Source: JABDJL01 sp963664065 (GTDB lineage: Bacteria; Pseudomonadota; Gammaproteobacteria; Xanthomonadales; SZUA-36). From it: 64,000 bases of DNA. Position 1 is the stretch's first letter. Every line of letters starts with the position of its first letter. Below the pieces are notes generated by a model. It saw only the letters and a program-made list of their open reading frames with translations, was not told the DNA's origin and did not search any database. Position numbers and translations under genes: made by a program. Below, one piece after another: positions 29,218 to 35,545 of this stretch. The DNA is taken from contig OY760942.1 in assembly GCA_963664065.1 (NCBI GenBank), positions 1,240,001 to 1,304,000 on the forward strand. Reading direction: 5' to 3'.

Positions 29218-29292
29218 TGTACGTCGTCAGAGCATATGGGACCACTTGAGCCTTTTTCTAAGAGACACTTTTCTGCCCGTACTTTCTCCAGT

Positions 29293-30270
29293 CTAGCCTG
29301 CTAACCGCAGGTTTTGTATTTTCCTTTGCGTTAACGTTCTGGCTTTGATCATTGACCGTCGGTCCAGGATGTCGTTTCTTCTTCCGTTATACACATCAGC
29401 CGGCGTCACGTTATCCAGTGATTCGTGATGCCGCTCATGGTTGTAATGAGCCACCCACTGAGCAATGGCACTTTCCAGTTCCCACGGGAAGTAATAATTC
29501 TCCAGCTTGACCACGTTTTTCATCGAACGGTGGTAGCGTTCGATCTTGCCCTGGGTCATCGGGTGGTACGGTGCTCCCCGGGTGTGCTTCATGTCTTGAT
29601 CCTGCAACCATTCCCTGAGTTCTTTTGAGATATAGCAGGGGCCGTTGTCAGACAGTAACCTGGGCTTGTGATGCACCCTGACTTCGGTGAGCCCTGTGGC
29701 TTTCAGAGCATCTTCCAGAGTATCGGTGACATCATGCGCCGCCATCGTGGTCGTCAACCGCCAGCTGATGATGTAACGGGAATAGTCATCCAGGATCGTC
29801 GACAGGAAGTACCAGCCCCAGCCCACCACCCGGAAGTAGGTAAAGTCTGTCTGCCACAGTTCATGTACACGCCGTGTCGGATGCTGGAACGCATCGGCTG
29901 CGCTCATCACTATGAACTGTGGGCTGGTAACCAGGTCATGGGCCTTGAGGATGCGATAGACACTGGACTCCGAGATAAAGTACTCATGGGTATCAGTAAG
30001 ATGCCAGGCCAGTTCCCGGGGTGTCAGCTCCGGTTGTTCCAGGGCCACATCAACAACCAGTTCCCGTACCGACTCGGGGATCTTGTTCCAGTGCTGACGT
30101 GATGCCCTGCTGTGGTTCTGCAAGCCATCAGGGCCATCGCGTTCATAAGCCTGATACCAACGGTAGAAACTGCTGCGACTGACGTTGATCTCGACCAGAG
30201 TCCTGCGCACGGATAACTCCGAGTCTTCCACCAGGCGGATAATGGCCAGCTTTTCAGATGCGCTGTACAT
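29293..30270 (-). CDS. IS3-family transposase OrfB
   Basis: A 325-residue integrase-core transposase. The N-terminal helix-turn-helix (MYSASEKLAIIRLVEDSELS, then VSRSSFYRWYQAY) is followed by the DDE core: WQTDFTYF (Asp), LLSDNGPCY (Asp) and QGKIERYHRS (Glu), 35 residues apart at the last pair as in the IS3 family. The start lies 24 bases after the orfA stop, so a separate OrfB could be made as well as any fusion. The gene is intact. Confidence 0.9.
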   Translation of the reverse strand: MYSASEKLAIIRLVEDSELSVRRTLVEINVSRSSFYRWYQAYERDGPDGLQNHSRASRQHWNKIPESVRELVVDVALEQPELTPRELAWHLTDTHEYFISESSVYRILKAHDLVTSPQFIVMSAADAFQHPTRRVHELWQTDFTYFRVVGWGWYFLSTILDDYSRYIISWRLTTTMAAHDVTDTLEDALKATGLTEVRVHHKPRLLSDNGPCYISKELREWLQDQDMKHTRGAPYHPMTQGKIERYHRSMKNVVKLENYYFPWELESAIAQWVAHYNHERHHESLDNVTPADVYNGRRNDILDRRSMIKARTLTQRKIQNLRLAG

Positions 30271-30293
30271 CAGTCTTCGTCCAATGTCACACC

Positions 30294-30632
30294 CTACCCA
30301 GTGAGACTTTTTTTAAGCCAGTCATTGCGCAGGTACAGTTCGGCAACCGCTTGCTTGAGGGTGGTATTTTCTTTTCTGAGACCAACCACTTCATCGCTGT
30401 TGGCTTCTCTGACGGTATCTCCTGACAGGCGCTTTTTACCGGCCTCCAGAAAATCCTTGCTCCAGCGGTAATACAGATTGTTGTTAATACCTTCCTGGCG
30501 ACACAGTTCAGCGATCGAGCTTTCACCGCGCAATCCATCCAGTACGATACGGATCTTTTCCTCTGACGAGAACTTGCGACGGGTATTGCGGCGGATCTCC
30601 TTGACCCGTTTGGTGGTGTTTGACATGCTCAT
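30294..30632 (-). CDS. IS3-family transposase OrfA
   Basis: A 112-residue protein with an IS3-type helix-turn-helix (RKFSSEEKIRIVLDGLRGE, then SIAELCRQEGINNNLYYRW) and a leucine-zipper-like C-terminus (VGLRKENTTLKQAVAELYL) that would mediate OrfA/OrfB multimerisation. It is intact here. The same start codon region survives in the truncated copy 3 at 33089-33220. Confidence 0.88.
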   Translation of the reverse strand: MSMSNTTKRVKEIRRNTRRKFSSEEKIRIVLDGLRGESSIAELCRQEGINNNLYYRWSKDFLEAGKKRLSGDTVREANSDEVVGLRKENTTLKQAVAELYLRNDWLKKSLTG

Positions 30633-30722
30633 ATTGAGACTCCTCTGCTTCAGGTTAAAAATAGCAGAAGTGTCTCTTAGTTAAAGCAGTTGATTGGCCC
30701 CATATGGGCTGACGTCACACAC

Positions 30723-30889
30723 GATGGCCATTTCCGTGACTCCGAGGGGGCCGTATTCGACCCGAAACTTCACGCGGTCGATAAAGAAACCGACGAAATT
30801 ATTTACAACAAGGACGGGGCCTTTCGCAAGCGATCAAGCAGGGCGACAGCAACGTGACCGACATCAAGCACCAGAAAAAAAGCGAATGA
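30723..30889 (+). pseudogene. 3' fragment of a phage early gene beyond IS copy 2
   Basis: Directly after the IS the plus strand reads DGHFRDSEGAVFDPKLHAVD and KETDEIIYNKDGAFRK, then stops at 30857. One base earlier in phase the next frame reads AIKQGDSNVTDIKHQKKSE and stops at 30889, which looks like the native tail, so one base is probably missing near 30828. Tails of this GxFRDxxG-HxVDxxG-DGxFRxK type occur in phage recombination-module proteins. Its 5' part is not in the window. Confidence 0.4.
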
Positions 30890-30896
30890 TTAAAGC

Positions 30897-30950
30897 CCCG
30901 GCGGTCTCTGTACATCCCCTGGTTCCTCTCAGAACTCGGAGATCGCCGGG
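30897..30950. terminator. Inverted repeat after the phage gene fragment, possible terminator
   Basis: CCCGGCGGTCTC at 30897-30908 pairs with GAGATCGCCGGG at 30939-30950 with one mismatch; the loop is 30 bases. CACTTGTTTTG follows, so it may terminate rightward transcription weakly. The long loop makes a binding site or processed leader equally possible. Confidence 0.35.
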
Positions 30951-30970
30951 CACTTGTTTTGTAAATCGAA

Positions 30971-30993
30971 CGCAAATTATTGCGTAAATTATT
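30971..30993. promoter_or_regulatory. AT-rich repeat upstream of the xis-int arm, possible operator
   Basis: CGCAAATTATTGCG has 5-bp dyad arms, and G(C/T)AAATTATT is repeated after 12 bases. The motif sits about 30 bases before the gene at 31019 in an otherwise gene-free AT-rich stretch, as expected for a promoter-operator controlling the downstream small genes, Xis and Int. Confidence 0.35.
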
Positions 30994-31018
30994 CTGAAAC
31001 TATTCCGGGATACACGTA

Positions 31019-31333
31019 ATGCCAAAAGGTAAGCCATCGGACACCGATATCGAGCGAGTCAAGTTCGCACTCGCTGGCGGTTACTGGATCAAGGGCCGGG
31101 ACATTTCAGAGCGATACGGAATCCCGTATCGCAACATCCGGGCGGTTGCCGAGAAAACCGGGGACGTGATCTCCGGACAGAACGGCTACCGGCTCGCCAG
31201 CCACGCAACCACGGCTGAAATCCGCCGAGCGATCGCAGATCTCCGCAGCCGGTCAAGCCGTATTGCCGATCGCGCACTCAAGCTCGAGCGCCACCTTACC
31301 GGTGACGGATCCTCGGGCGAATTATTCGTCTAG
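31019..31333 (+). CDS. Hypothetical phage protein with a helix-turn-helix-like N-terminus
   Basis: A 104-residue protein. Residues 15-45 (ALAGGYWIKGRDISERYGIP, then YRNIRAVAEK) look like a helix-turn-helix that recognises DNA, and the C-terminal half is an arginine-rich helix. It is the first gene after the AT-rich control region and precedes a Cys-rich protein, Xis and Int, so it may be an early regulator of the integration arm. No named family is recognised. Confidence 0.5.
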   Translation: MPKGKPSDTDIERVKFALAGGYWIKGRDISERYGIPYRNIRAVAEKTGDVISGQNGYRLASHATTAEIRRAIADLRSRSSRIADRALKLERHLTGDGSSGELFV

Positions 31334-31350
31334 AACAAGGAATTAACCCC

Positions 31351-31398
31351 ATGACAGAAGCAACAGACAATAAAACATCGACTACACAATCGTCGTGA
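31351..31398 (+). CDS. Very short open frame, 15 residues
   Basis: ATG at 31351 is preceded by AAGGAATTAACCCC and encodes MTEATDNKTSTTQSS before a stop. It lies between two genes of the rightward arm with normal spacing. It may be a truncated phage gene or a leader; nothing else supports it. Confidence 0.25.
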   Translation: MTEATDNKTSTTQSS

Positions 31399-31411
31399 AA
31401 GAGGCGAAGTA

Positions 31412-31669
31412 ATGTTCTGCGGAACTTGCGGTCATGAGTGCGATTGGCACATCGCCGACTTTGGCGTCGGCCCGTTCGAGCACTTCGGACAATGCGGTGC
31501 CGACAAAAACGATCAGGCCGTATCGGATTGTCACGACGCGACGATCTTTCAGAACGAGGAGCTCACGATTGAGCAGGAGATCGACACCGAACCGGACCCC
31601 GACGCGGCTTACGAGGCGATCAGGGATTACCAAATGAACGAGCCGGATCGATTCAGGAGGCGAAGGTGA
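31412..31669 (+). CDS. Small Cys-rich phage protein, possible zinc-binding
   Basis: The 85-residue protein starts MFCGTCGHECDWHIADFGVG and has Cys residues arranged CxxCxxxC with later Cys and His (FGQCGAD, SDCHDA), suggesting a zinc-binding N-terminus. The rest is acidic (EELTIEQEIDTEPDPDAAYE) and ends with a basic tail. GAGG precedes the ATG. Its stop overlaps the GTG of the Xis gene (GTGA at 31666-31669), so translation is probably coupled. Function unknown. Confidence 0.5.
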   Translation: MFCGTCGHECDWHIADFGVGPFEHFGQCGADKNDQAVSDCHDATIFQNEELTIEQEIDTEPDPDAAYEAIRDYQMNEPDRFRRRR

Positions 31670-31869
31670 ACGCCTATCCCGTCGAGTGGATTCGCGCCGA
31701 GAGGTTCTCCGAATTAACCGGCTATACTGTTGAGGCAATCCGAACAAACCGAAAACGCGGGGTTTGGCCCGACGGGAAGATCACCCAGATTCGGCGGCGT
31801 CGGCTTTTCGTTAATGTCAGGGCATACGATCAATGGGTAGAAAACGGCATCCTTTCCGCCGTGGTGTAA
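31666..31869 (+). CDS. Excisionase (Xis-like)
   Basis: A 67-residue protein beginning at a GTG: MNAYPVEWIRAERFSELTGY, VEAIRTNRKRGVWPDGKITQ and RLFVNVRAYDQWVEN. This is the winged-helix pattern of phage excisionases (helix, RGxWPDG loop, wing). It ends inside the integrase gene with a 37-base overlap, the usual xis-int arrangement. Xis bends attachment-site DNA and directs Int towards excision. Confidence 0.8.
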   Translation: MNAYPVEWIRAERFSELTGYTVEAIRTNRKRGVWPDGKITQIRRRRLFVNVRAYDQWVENGILSAVV

Positions 31870-33044
31870 CGCCTCGGACTTACAAATCCGGCAAGCGAGC
31901 GATTCAGATTCAATTCAGTTATCGCGGCGTTACTTGCCGTGAGATCCTGCCCGGATTTGATCCCGAGATATCGAGTCATCGGGCCCACGCAAACAACGTC
32001 AAAGCCGAGGTAGAAGCGCGGAAGGTCCGCGGATCGTTCGTTTACGAGGAGTTTTTCCCGGAATCCAAAAAGCTCCGACTGTTCGGTCGTGTCGTCTCGA
32101 CGGTCACGGTCAAAGAAGCTCAGGAGTCTATCCTCAAGGATCTGAGGCGTTCAGGATCCAAAGAAAAACAGACCATCAAGCAGTACGAGCGCGAGGTCAA
32201 GATCATTAACTCGCACATCGGCGAGATCCGGATCGTGGATCTCGCGCCCGATCACATTCGGGACATTATCCGCGAGCGCCAGATCACCAAAAAGACGTTC
32301 TCGAACTATACGATCGTGCTCAATAAAGCCCTCCGGCGGGCTGTCGGCGACGGCGAGATCGCCTCGAACCCGATCGACAGGGCCGAGGTCAAGGATCTAT
32401 TCCCGATCCGCGACAAGGTGCGCCCGGATCCGTTCTCAATGGCTGAGATTGAGCAGATCCTCACGACCGCCGAGGACTTCGAGCCGCTCATGTGGAACCT
32501 CGCCGAATTCGTGATTTTCTCCGGGCCCCGGATCGAGGAGTTCGTGGCACTGCTATGGCCCGACGTTGATCTCAAAACCGCGAGAGTGAAGATTCAAAGG
32601 GCGGCTATGATTAACACCCGGAGCACTGATACAAAGCGCGTCAAGACACCCTCAGGCCGTCGGGATCTGGATCTATTGCCGCGGGCCCTCGCTGCTCTGA
32701 AACGCCAGCGAGAGGAGACCGGCTGGCATGGGGAATGGGTATGGAGACAGTTCACCCGGAACGCCCCTTTCAGGACCTACAATCAGATCAACACCAAATG
32801 GAGAACGCTGCTCAAGCGGGCAGGGGTCCGATATCGACCCTTCAAGCAAACCCGGCACACGTTCGCCAGCCACCAGCTCAGCTCGGGGATCAACCGGCTC
32901 CTCGTGGCCTACCAAATGGGACACAGCGACACGTCAAAGCTCGACATTTACGGGGCATGGGTTGACGATTGGAAAGAGGAGCACGAGGTCGCGTTCGGGT
33001 ATTACCCGGGGAGTAAGGATGAAAATACCGCAATTGATAATTGA
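31833..33044 (+). CDS. Phage tyrosine integrase
   Basis: A 403-residue tyrosine recombinase. An N-terminal arm-binding region of the DUF3596 type (RRGVTPRTYKSGKRAIQIQF) is followed by a SAM-like core-binding domain (about 95-185) and a catalytic domain. Catalytic residues: Arg233 in SGPRIEEFVAL, the Arg-His pair at about 341-342 in KQTRHTFASH, a later His in MGHSDTSKLD and the nucleophile Tyr373 in DIYGAW. The His normally three residues before the second Arg is replaced by Lys, as in several related phage integrases. The gene is intact. The attachment site is expected just downstream, but IS sequence begins at 33089 and no duplicated core was found. Confidence 0.9.
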   Translation: MGRKRHPFRRGVTPRTYKSGKRAIQIQFSYRGVTCREILPGFDPEISSHRAHANNVKAEVEARKVRGSFVYEEFFPESKKLRLFGRVVSTVTVKEAQESILKDLRRSGSKEKQTIKQYEREVKIINSHIGEIRIVDLAPDHIRDIIRERQITKKTFSNYTIVLNKALRRAVGDGEIASNPIDRAEVKDLFPIRDKVRPDPFSMAEIEQILTTAEDFEPLMWNLAEFVIFSGPRIEEFVALLWPDVDLKTARVKIQRAAMINTRSTDTKRVKTPSGRRDLDLLPRALAALKRQREETGWHGEWVWRQFTRNAPFRTYNQINTKWRTLLKRAGVRYRPFKQTRHTFASHQLSSGINRLLVAYQMGHSDTSKLDIYGAWVDDWKEEHEVAFGYYPGSKDENTAIDN

Positions 33045-33088
33045 GCTTGGAAAAGCAAAAGAAGCCCTCGGTGATATCGAGGTCATGA

Positions 33089-33220
33089 TGCGGGTCTCCT
33101 TGACCCGTTTGGTGGTGTTTGACATGCTCATATTGAGACTCCTCTGCTTCAGGTTAAAAATAGCAGAAGTGTCTCTTAGTTAAAGCAGTTGATTGGCCCC
33201 ATATGGGCTGACGTCACACA
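33089..33220 (-). mobile_element. IS3-family fragment, copy 3 (132 bp)
   Basis: This stretch matches 30590-30721 of the complete element almost exactly: the start of orfA (MSMSNTTKRVKE), its promoter region and the terminal repeat ending GACGTCACACA at 33220. Everything else is missing. It lies between the integrase and a truncated secreted-protein gene, so it marks another IS-driven rearrangement point at the edge of the prophage. Confidence 0.85.
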
Positions 33221-33571
33221 GGCATATGAGCCATCCGGCCACACCATCTTCCCAAGTCCTGTTTTTGTTCCTTTATCAGTAACCAAAAATTCACCTAAAT
33301 ATCTACGGCCATCTGACCATTCATAAAACCCAAAGCCAAATTGATTTTTTTGAGGATGTATGGGGCCGAAATACTCATCACCAATGCTAAAAGTGACAAG
33401 GCCGTAACATACTGTCGTAACATAACTGGTATCAGCACAAGGGGGTATACCGAGCTTTGTAGCCTCAGCTGTCACTTCTGCAATTGAATCTGCCCTGTCA
33501 ATTTCAACCGCCACAACTTCTGTGTAAGCCATTGCCGAACATAAACATAGAATTATGGTAGGTAGTTTCAT
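33221..33571 (-). pseudogene. Secreted MORN-repeat-like protein, 3' end lost at IS copy 3
   Basis: From the ATG at 33571 (AGGGG about 9 bases upstream) the protein has a signal peptide (MKLPTIILCLCSAMAYTEVVA), a stretch with paired cysteines, and a MORN-like repeat (GFGFYEWSDGRRYLGEF, then GLGKMVWPDGSYA). MORN repeats form beta-hairpin surfaces in envelope or lipid-binding proteins. The native sequence ends at 33221, where the IS terminal repeat begins; the open frame runs 14 codons into the IS and stops at 33176. An alternative start upstream is TTG at 33598. Confidence 0.6.
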
Positions 33572-33655
33572 ATCAGCGGATCCCCTCATCTTGGACAAAT
33601 TTTAACCAACTCAGAAGTTCATTCGACAAAGTGTATTGGGTTCTACTGGTACAAG

Positions 33656-34484
33656 TTAATTCTTTTGCCGAATAACTTCATCCAAAGTCCGGCCATTTTT
33701 AAATTTCCATTCCGTCCACCCGTTCGCAGACCGTCCCAATACCGTCTCGGCAGCAGCACTTGGTGAACTGAACATATAGTCAGTTGCGAACACCAGAGAA
33801 TCTTCTTTTTGGTCAATAGTCTTATCTAAAATTAATGTCCTTAATCTTCGACGGGTTCCACATAAGATTTTGTCAAACGTGCCTTGCTACCGGCGAAGAC
33901 GACAAGCCCATCCTCTGTGTATTCGCCTTGAGCATCAAAATCTTTTCCTCGGCAAAAGATAAGATTTTTATTCGGCTTTTTGATTTGATCGAACACCGGA
34001 TAGCCAAGAGTGGACACTAAAATCTTAATTGTCTCAAAGTTGTCTAGAAGGTCAGCTTCCAAAGGTTCAGAAACATGAGGCTGACTAGGTGAAATGCCGT
34101 TCTCCAATGAAAACCTCTTAACTTTGAGGGCAGTTTCACAGCAAAGCCATTCCAAATATTTGATATGCGTTTTGGTAAAAAAACTTGTTCTTGATATAAA
34201 AACTACGGCATGACTCCAAAACTCTTTGCTTTTGTTGTGTTGCTTCAAACGAACAAGACAGTTCTCAGCTTCGCCCACATAAGCTATGGGTTTTGATTCA
34301 GATTCACCAAATAATAAATATACGCCAACACTATTCAGTTCTTCCCGGTTAGAGCTTCATTTAATTTTGATCTTGGTATTTGAATTGCTGCAACCGTACC
34401 ACTAGTTATTTCAGCTATCCTGATGCCTCTCGGGTTACCATCTGGAAGAAAAATTTGAATGGTTTTGGCCTTCGTCTTATCCAT
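33656..34484 (-). pseudogene. GIY-YIG nuclease with DUF4357 domain, two frameshifts
   Basis: Three frames form one gene. Frame 1 from ATG 34484 (GGGGAG upstream) reads IQIFLPDGNPRGIRIAEITS up to ALTGKN, then a stop. Frame 2 has the nuclease core GVYLLFGESESKPIAYVGEA (GIY-YIG motif), WSHAVVFISRTSFFTKTHIK and the start of DUF4357 (GEYTEDGLVVFAGSKARL), stopping at 33841. Frame 3 continues DUF4357 with FATDYMFSSPSAAAETVLGR and SANGWTEWKFKNGRTLDEV to 33656. Single-base changes are needed near 34345 and near 33845. Proteins of this architecture are often found in defence and mobile regions; the substrate is not known. It borders a TIR relic and a restriction system. Confidence 0.75.
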
Positions 34485-34523
34485 ATTTTACTCCCCAAGA
34501 TAAGTTTGTAAGTCTGACGTGGT

Positions 34524-34586
34524 CCAATAGATTGTACAACCCAGTTAGAATAATTTATCTCTTAACTGGGTTGTACAATCTATTGG
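34524..34586. repeat. Perfect 24-bp hairpin inside the left arm of the element
   Basis: Bases 34524-34547 (CCAATAGATTGTAC, then AACCCAGTTA) are exactly complementary to 34563-34586, with a 15-base AT-rich loop. Compared with the right arm, the bases TACAACCCAG to CTATTG (51 bases) are extra, so the hairpin was inserted into, or lost from, one arm only. Confidence 0.75.
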
Positions 34587-34673
34587 TAATTATGCCCTTG
34601 ACGAACCCAGGGAGAGGGGCTAGGAGGCTTTTTGAGGTAATAGGAGGCTGCAAAATATGAAGTAGGCAAGTGA

Positions 34674-34889
34674 TCAGGTTCCAGTACGTAAAGCAAACTC
34701 CCGATCACGTGTTTCCACCGACCAAAGGCCAATAAGGCCGGCTCTTTCCCCTTCCGGGGACCGTTGGATTAATCTAGAAACCCCGGTTGGTTCAAGAACG
34801 GATAAGCCTGAAATATACCTCTAGCTTGCCCCAGTGACGTTGGCAAACGCCGCCGAGCATGGAACGAGGTAATTCAAAAAGTTGGTCAT
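34674..34889 (-). pseudogene. Small unknown open frame with one internal amber codon
   Basis: On the minus strand ATG at 34889 follows AAAGGAGG with ideal spacing, an unusually good ribosome site. The frame reads MTNFLNYLVPCSAAFANVTG and stops at TAG (34823-34821), then stays open as RYISGLSVLEPTGVSRLIQR and ends REFALRTGT at 34674. The strong ribosome site and continuous frame suggest either a 22-residue leader peptide or a 71-residue gene killed by one stop. I do not recognise it. Confidence 0.35.
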
Positions 34890-35020
34890 ATTCAACCTCC
34901 TTTGTTGAACTTTGTATTACGCTGCTTGGAATGCAGCCTTTTTATTATCTCGAAACGTTTCTAGTCCTTCAAGCCCCCTCTATTTCGTCAAGGGCATAAT
35001 TACCAATCTATTGGACCACG

Positions 35021-35116
35021 TCACACCTCGGCGTCGAAGGGGTGACAGTGTTTTTCTAGCTCATTGCGCAATTCTTCATCCCGGTGTGAATATGAAAAGA
35101 ATAATTCCACCATCAT
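35021..35116 (-). pseudogene. N-terminal fragment of a TIR-domain protein
   Basis: From ATG 35116, with GGGGG just before the second ATG, the frame reads MMVELFFSYSHRDEELRNEL and EKH, the box 1 region of bacterial TIR domains (FFSYSHRDEELR). After eight more residues it stops at 35021, where the end of the palindromic element lies. TIR proteins in bacteria often act in anti-phage defence through NAD cleavage. The remainder is not found on the far side of the element, so the gene was deleted as well as interrupted. Confidence 0.6.
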
Positions 35117-35347
35117 CCCCCTTCGGTTAAGGCCAGTATTTTTTCAACAATCAATTGACTCGTGACGCCTTCAACCGTCAGATGGCACGCAGATTGGAAA
35201 ATCTCTAGCATTCATTCGTCTATTTTAATACGCTGTGACCTATTATTCCAGATTTTATTGGACAAATCTGTGGCGATCCCATTGAGGGCTATTTTTGACA
35301 GTTTTCGATCATGTCTTTGGCGCGACTTCATAGTGGGGCGCTAAGCG

Positions 35348-35545
35348 ATGAGTGATGATCGTTGGTATTCGGTGGATGAGATTGCGGCTCATCTCGGGGT
35401 CAAGCGGGACACCATCTATAAGTGGATAGAACGCAAGGGGATGCCAGCCCACAAGGTAGGGCGGCTTTGGAAGTTTAGAAAAAGCGAAATTGATCAGCGG
35501 GTTATAAGCGGTAGCACTGAGAAAGATGGGGAGGAAAATGAATAA
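35348..35545 (+). CDS. Helix-turn-helix (excisionase/MerR-type) protein of the restriction system
   Basis: A 65-residue protein: MSDDRWYSVDEIAAHLGVKR, TIYKWIERKGMPAHKVGRLW and KFRKSEIDQRV. This is the HTH_17-type winged helix with the GMPAHKVGRLWKF loop. The stop overlaps the start of the Res gene by 8 bases, so the three genes form an operon. In restriction systems a small DNA-binding protein of this kind may time expression of the nuclease against the methylase, but that is inference. Confidence 0.75.
   Translation: MSDDRWYSVDEIAAHLGVKRDTIYKWIERKGMPAHKVGRLWKFRKSEIDQRVISGSTEKDGEENE

Larger units (their letters stand above)
29218..30721 (-). mobile_element. Complete IS3-family element, copy 2 (about 1,504 bp)
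   Basis: The element carries orfA and orfB on the minus strand and imperfect terminal inverted repeats. One end reads TGTACGTCGTCAG and then CATATGGGACCA; the other, read inward, is TGTGTGACGTCAG and then CATATGGGGCCA. Both ends contain CTAAGAGACACTT further in. Bases next to the two ends (CCG and CGA) do not form a clear target duplication, and the two flanks belong to unrelated genes, so this copy has probably taken part in recombination with another copy. Related partial copies are at 290-1186 and 33089-33220. Confidence 0.85.
34515..35023. mobile_element. Palindromic non-autonomous element (about 509 bp) with a nested hairpin
   Basis: The ends are inverted repeats: TGACGTGGTCCAATAG at 34515 and its complement ending at 35023, continuing inward with ATTGGTAATTATGCCCTTGACG (left copy displaced by an insert, right copy at 34986-35007 complement). 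In the left arm a 51-base insert with a perfect hairpin interrupts the repeat; in the right arm it is absent. The element has no transposase and lies at the broken end of a TIR gene, so it resembles a MITE or deleted IS. A short gene-like frame with an internal stop (34674-34889) and a stem-loop before a T run (34919-34944) lie inside. Confidence 0.55.

Noticed and set aside
33045..33088. Attachment site next to the integrase
   Set aside because: The 44 bases before the IS fragment were compared by eye with other prophage edges; no duplicated core was found, so none is claimed.
34601..34985. Group II intron or retron RNA inside the palindromic element
   Set aside because: Stem-loops are present but no domain V-like sequence, reverse transcriptase or msr/msd arrangement could be recognised.
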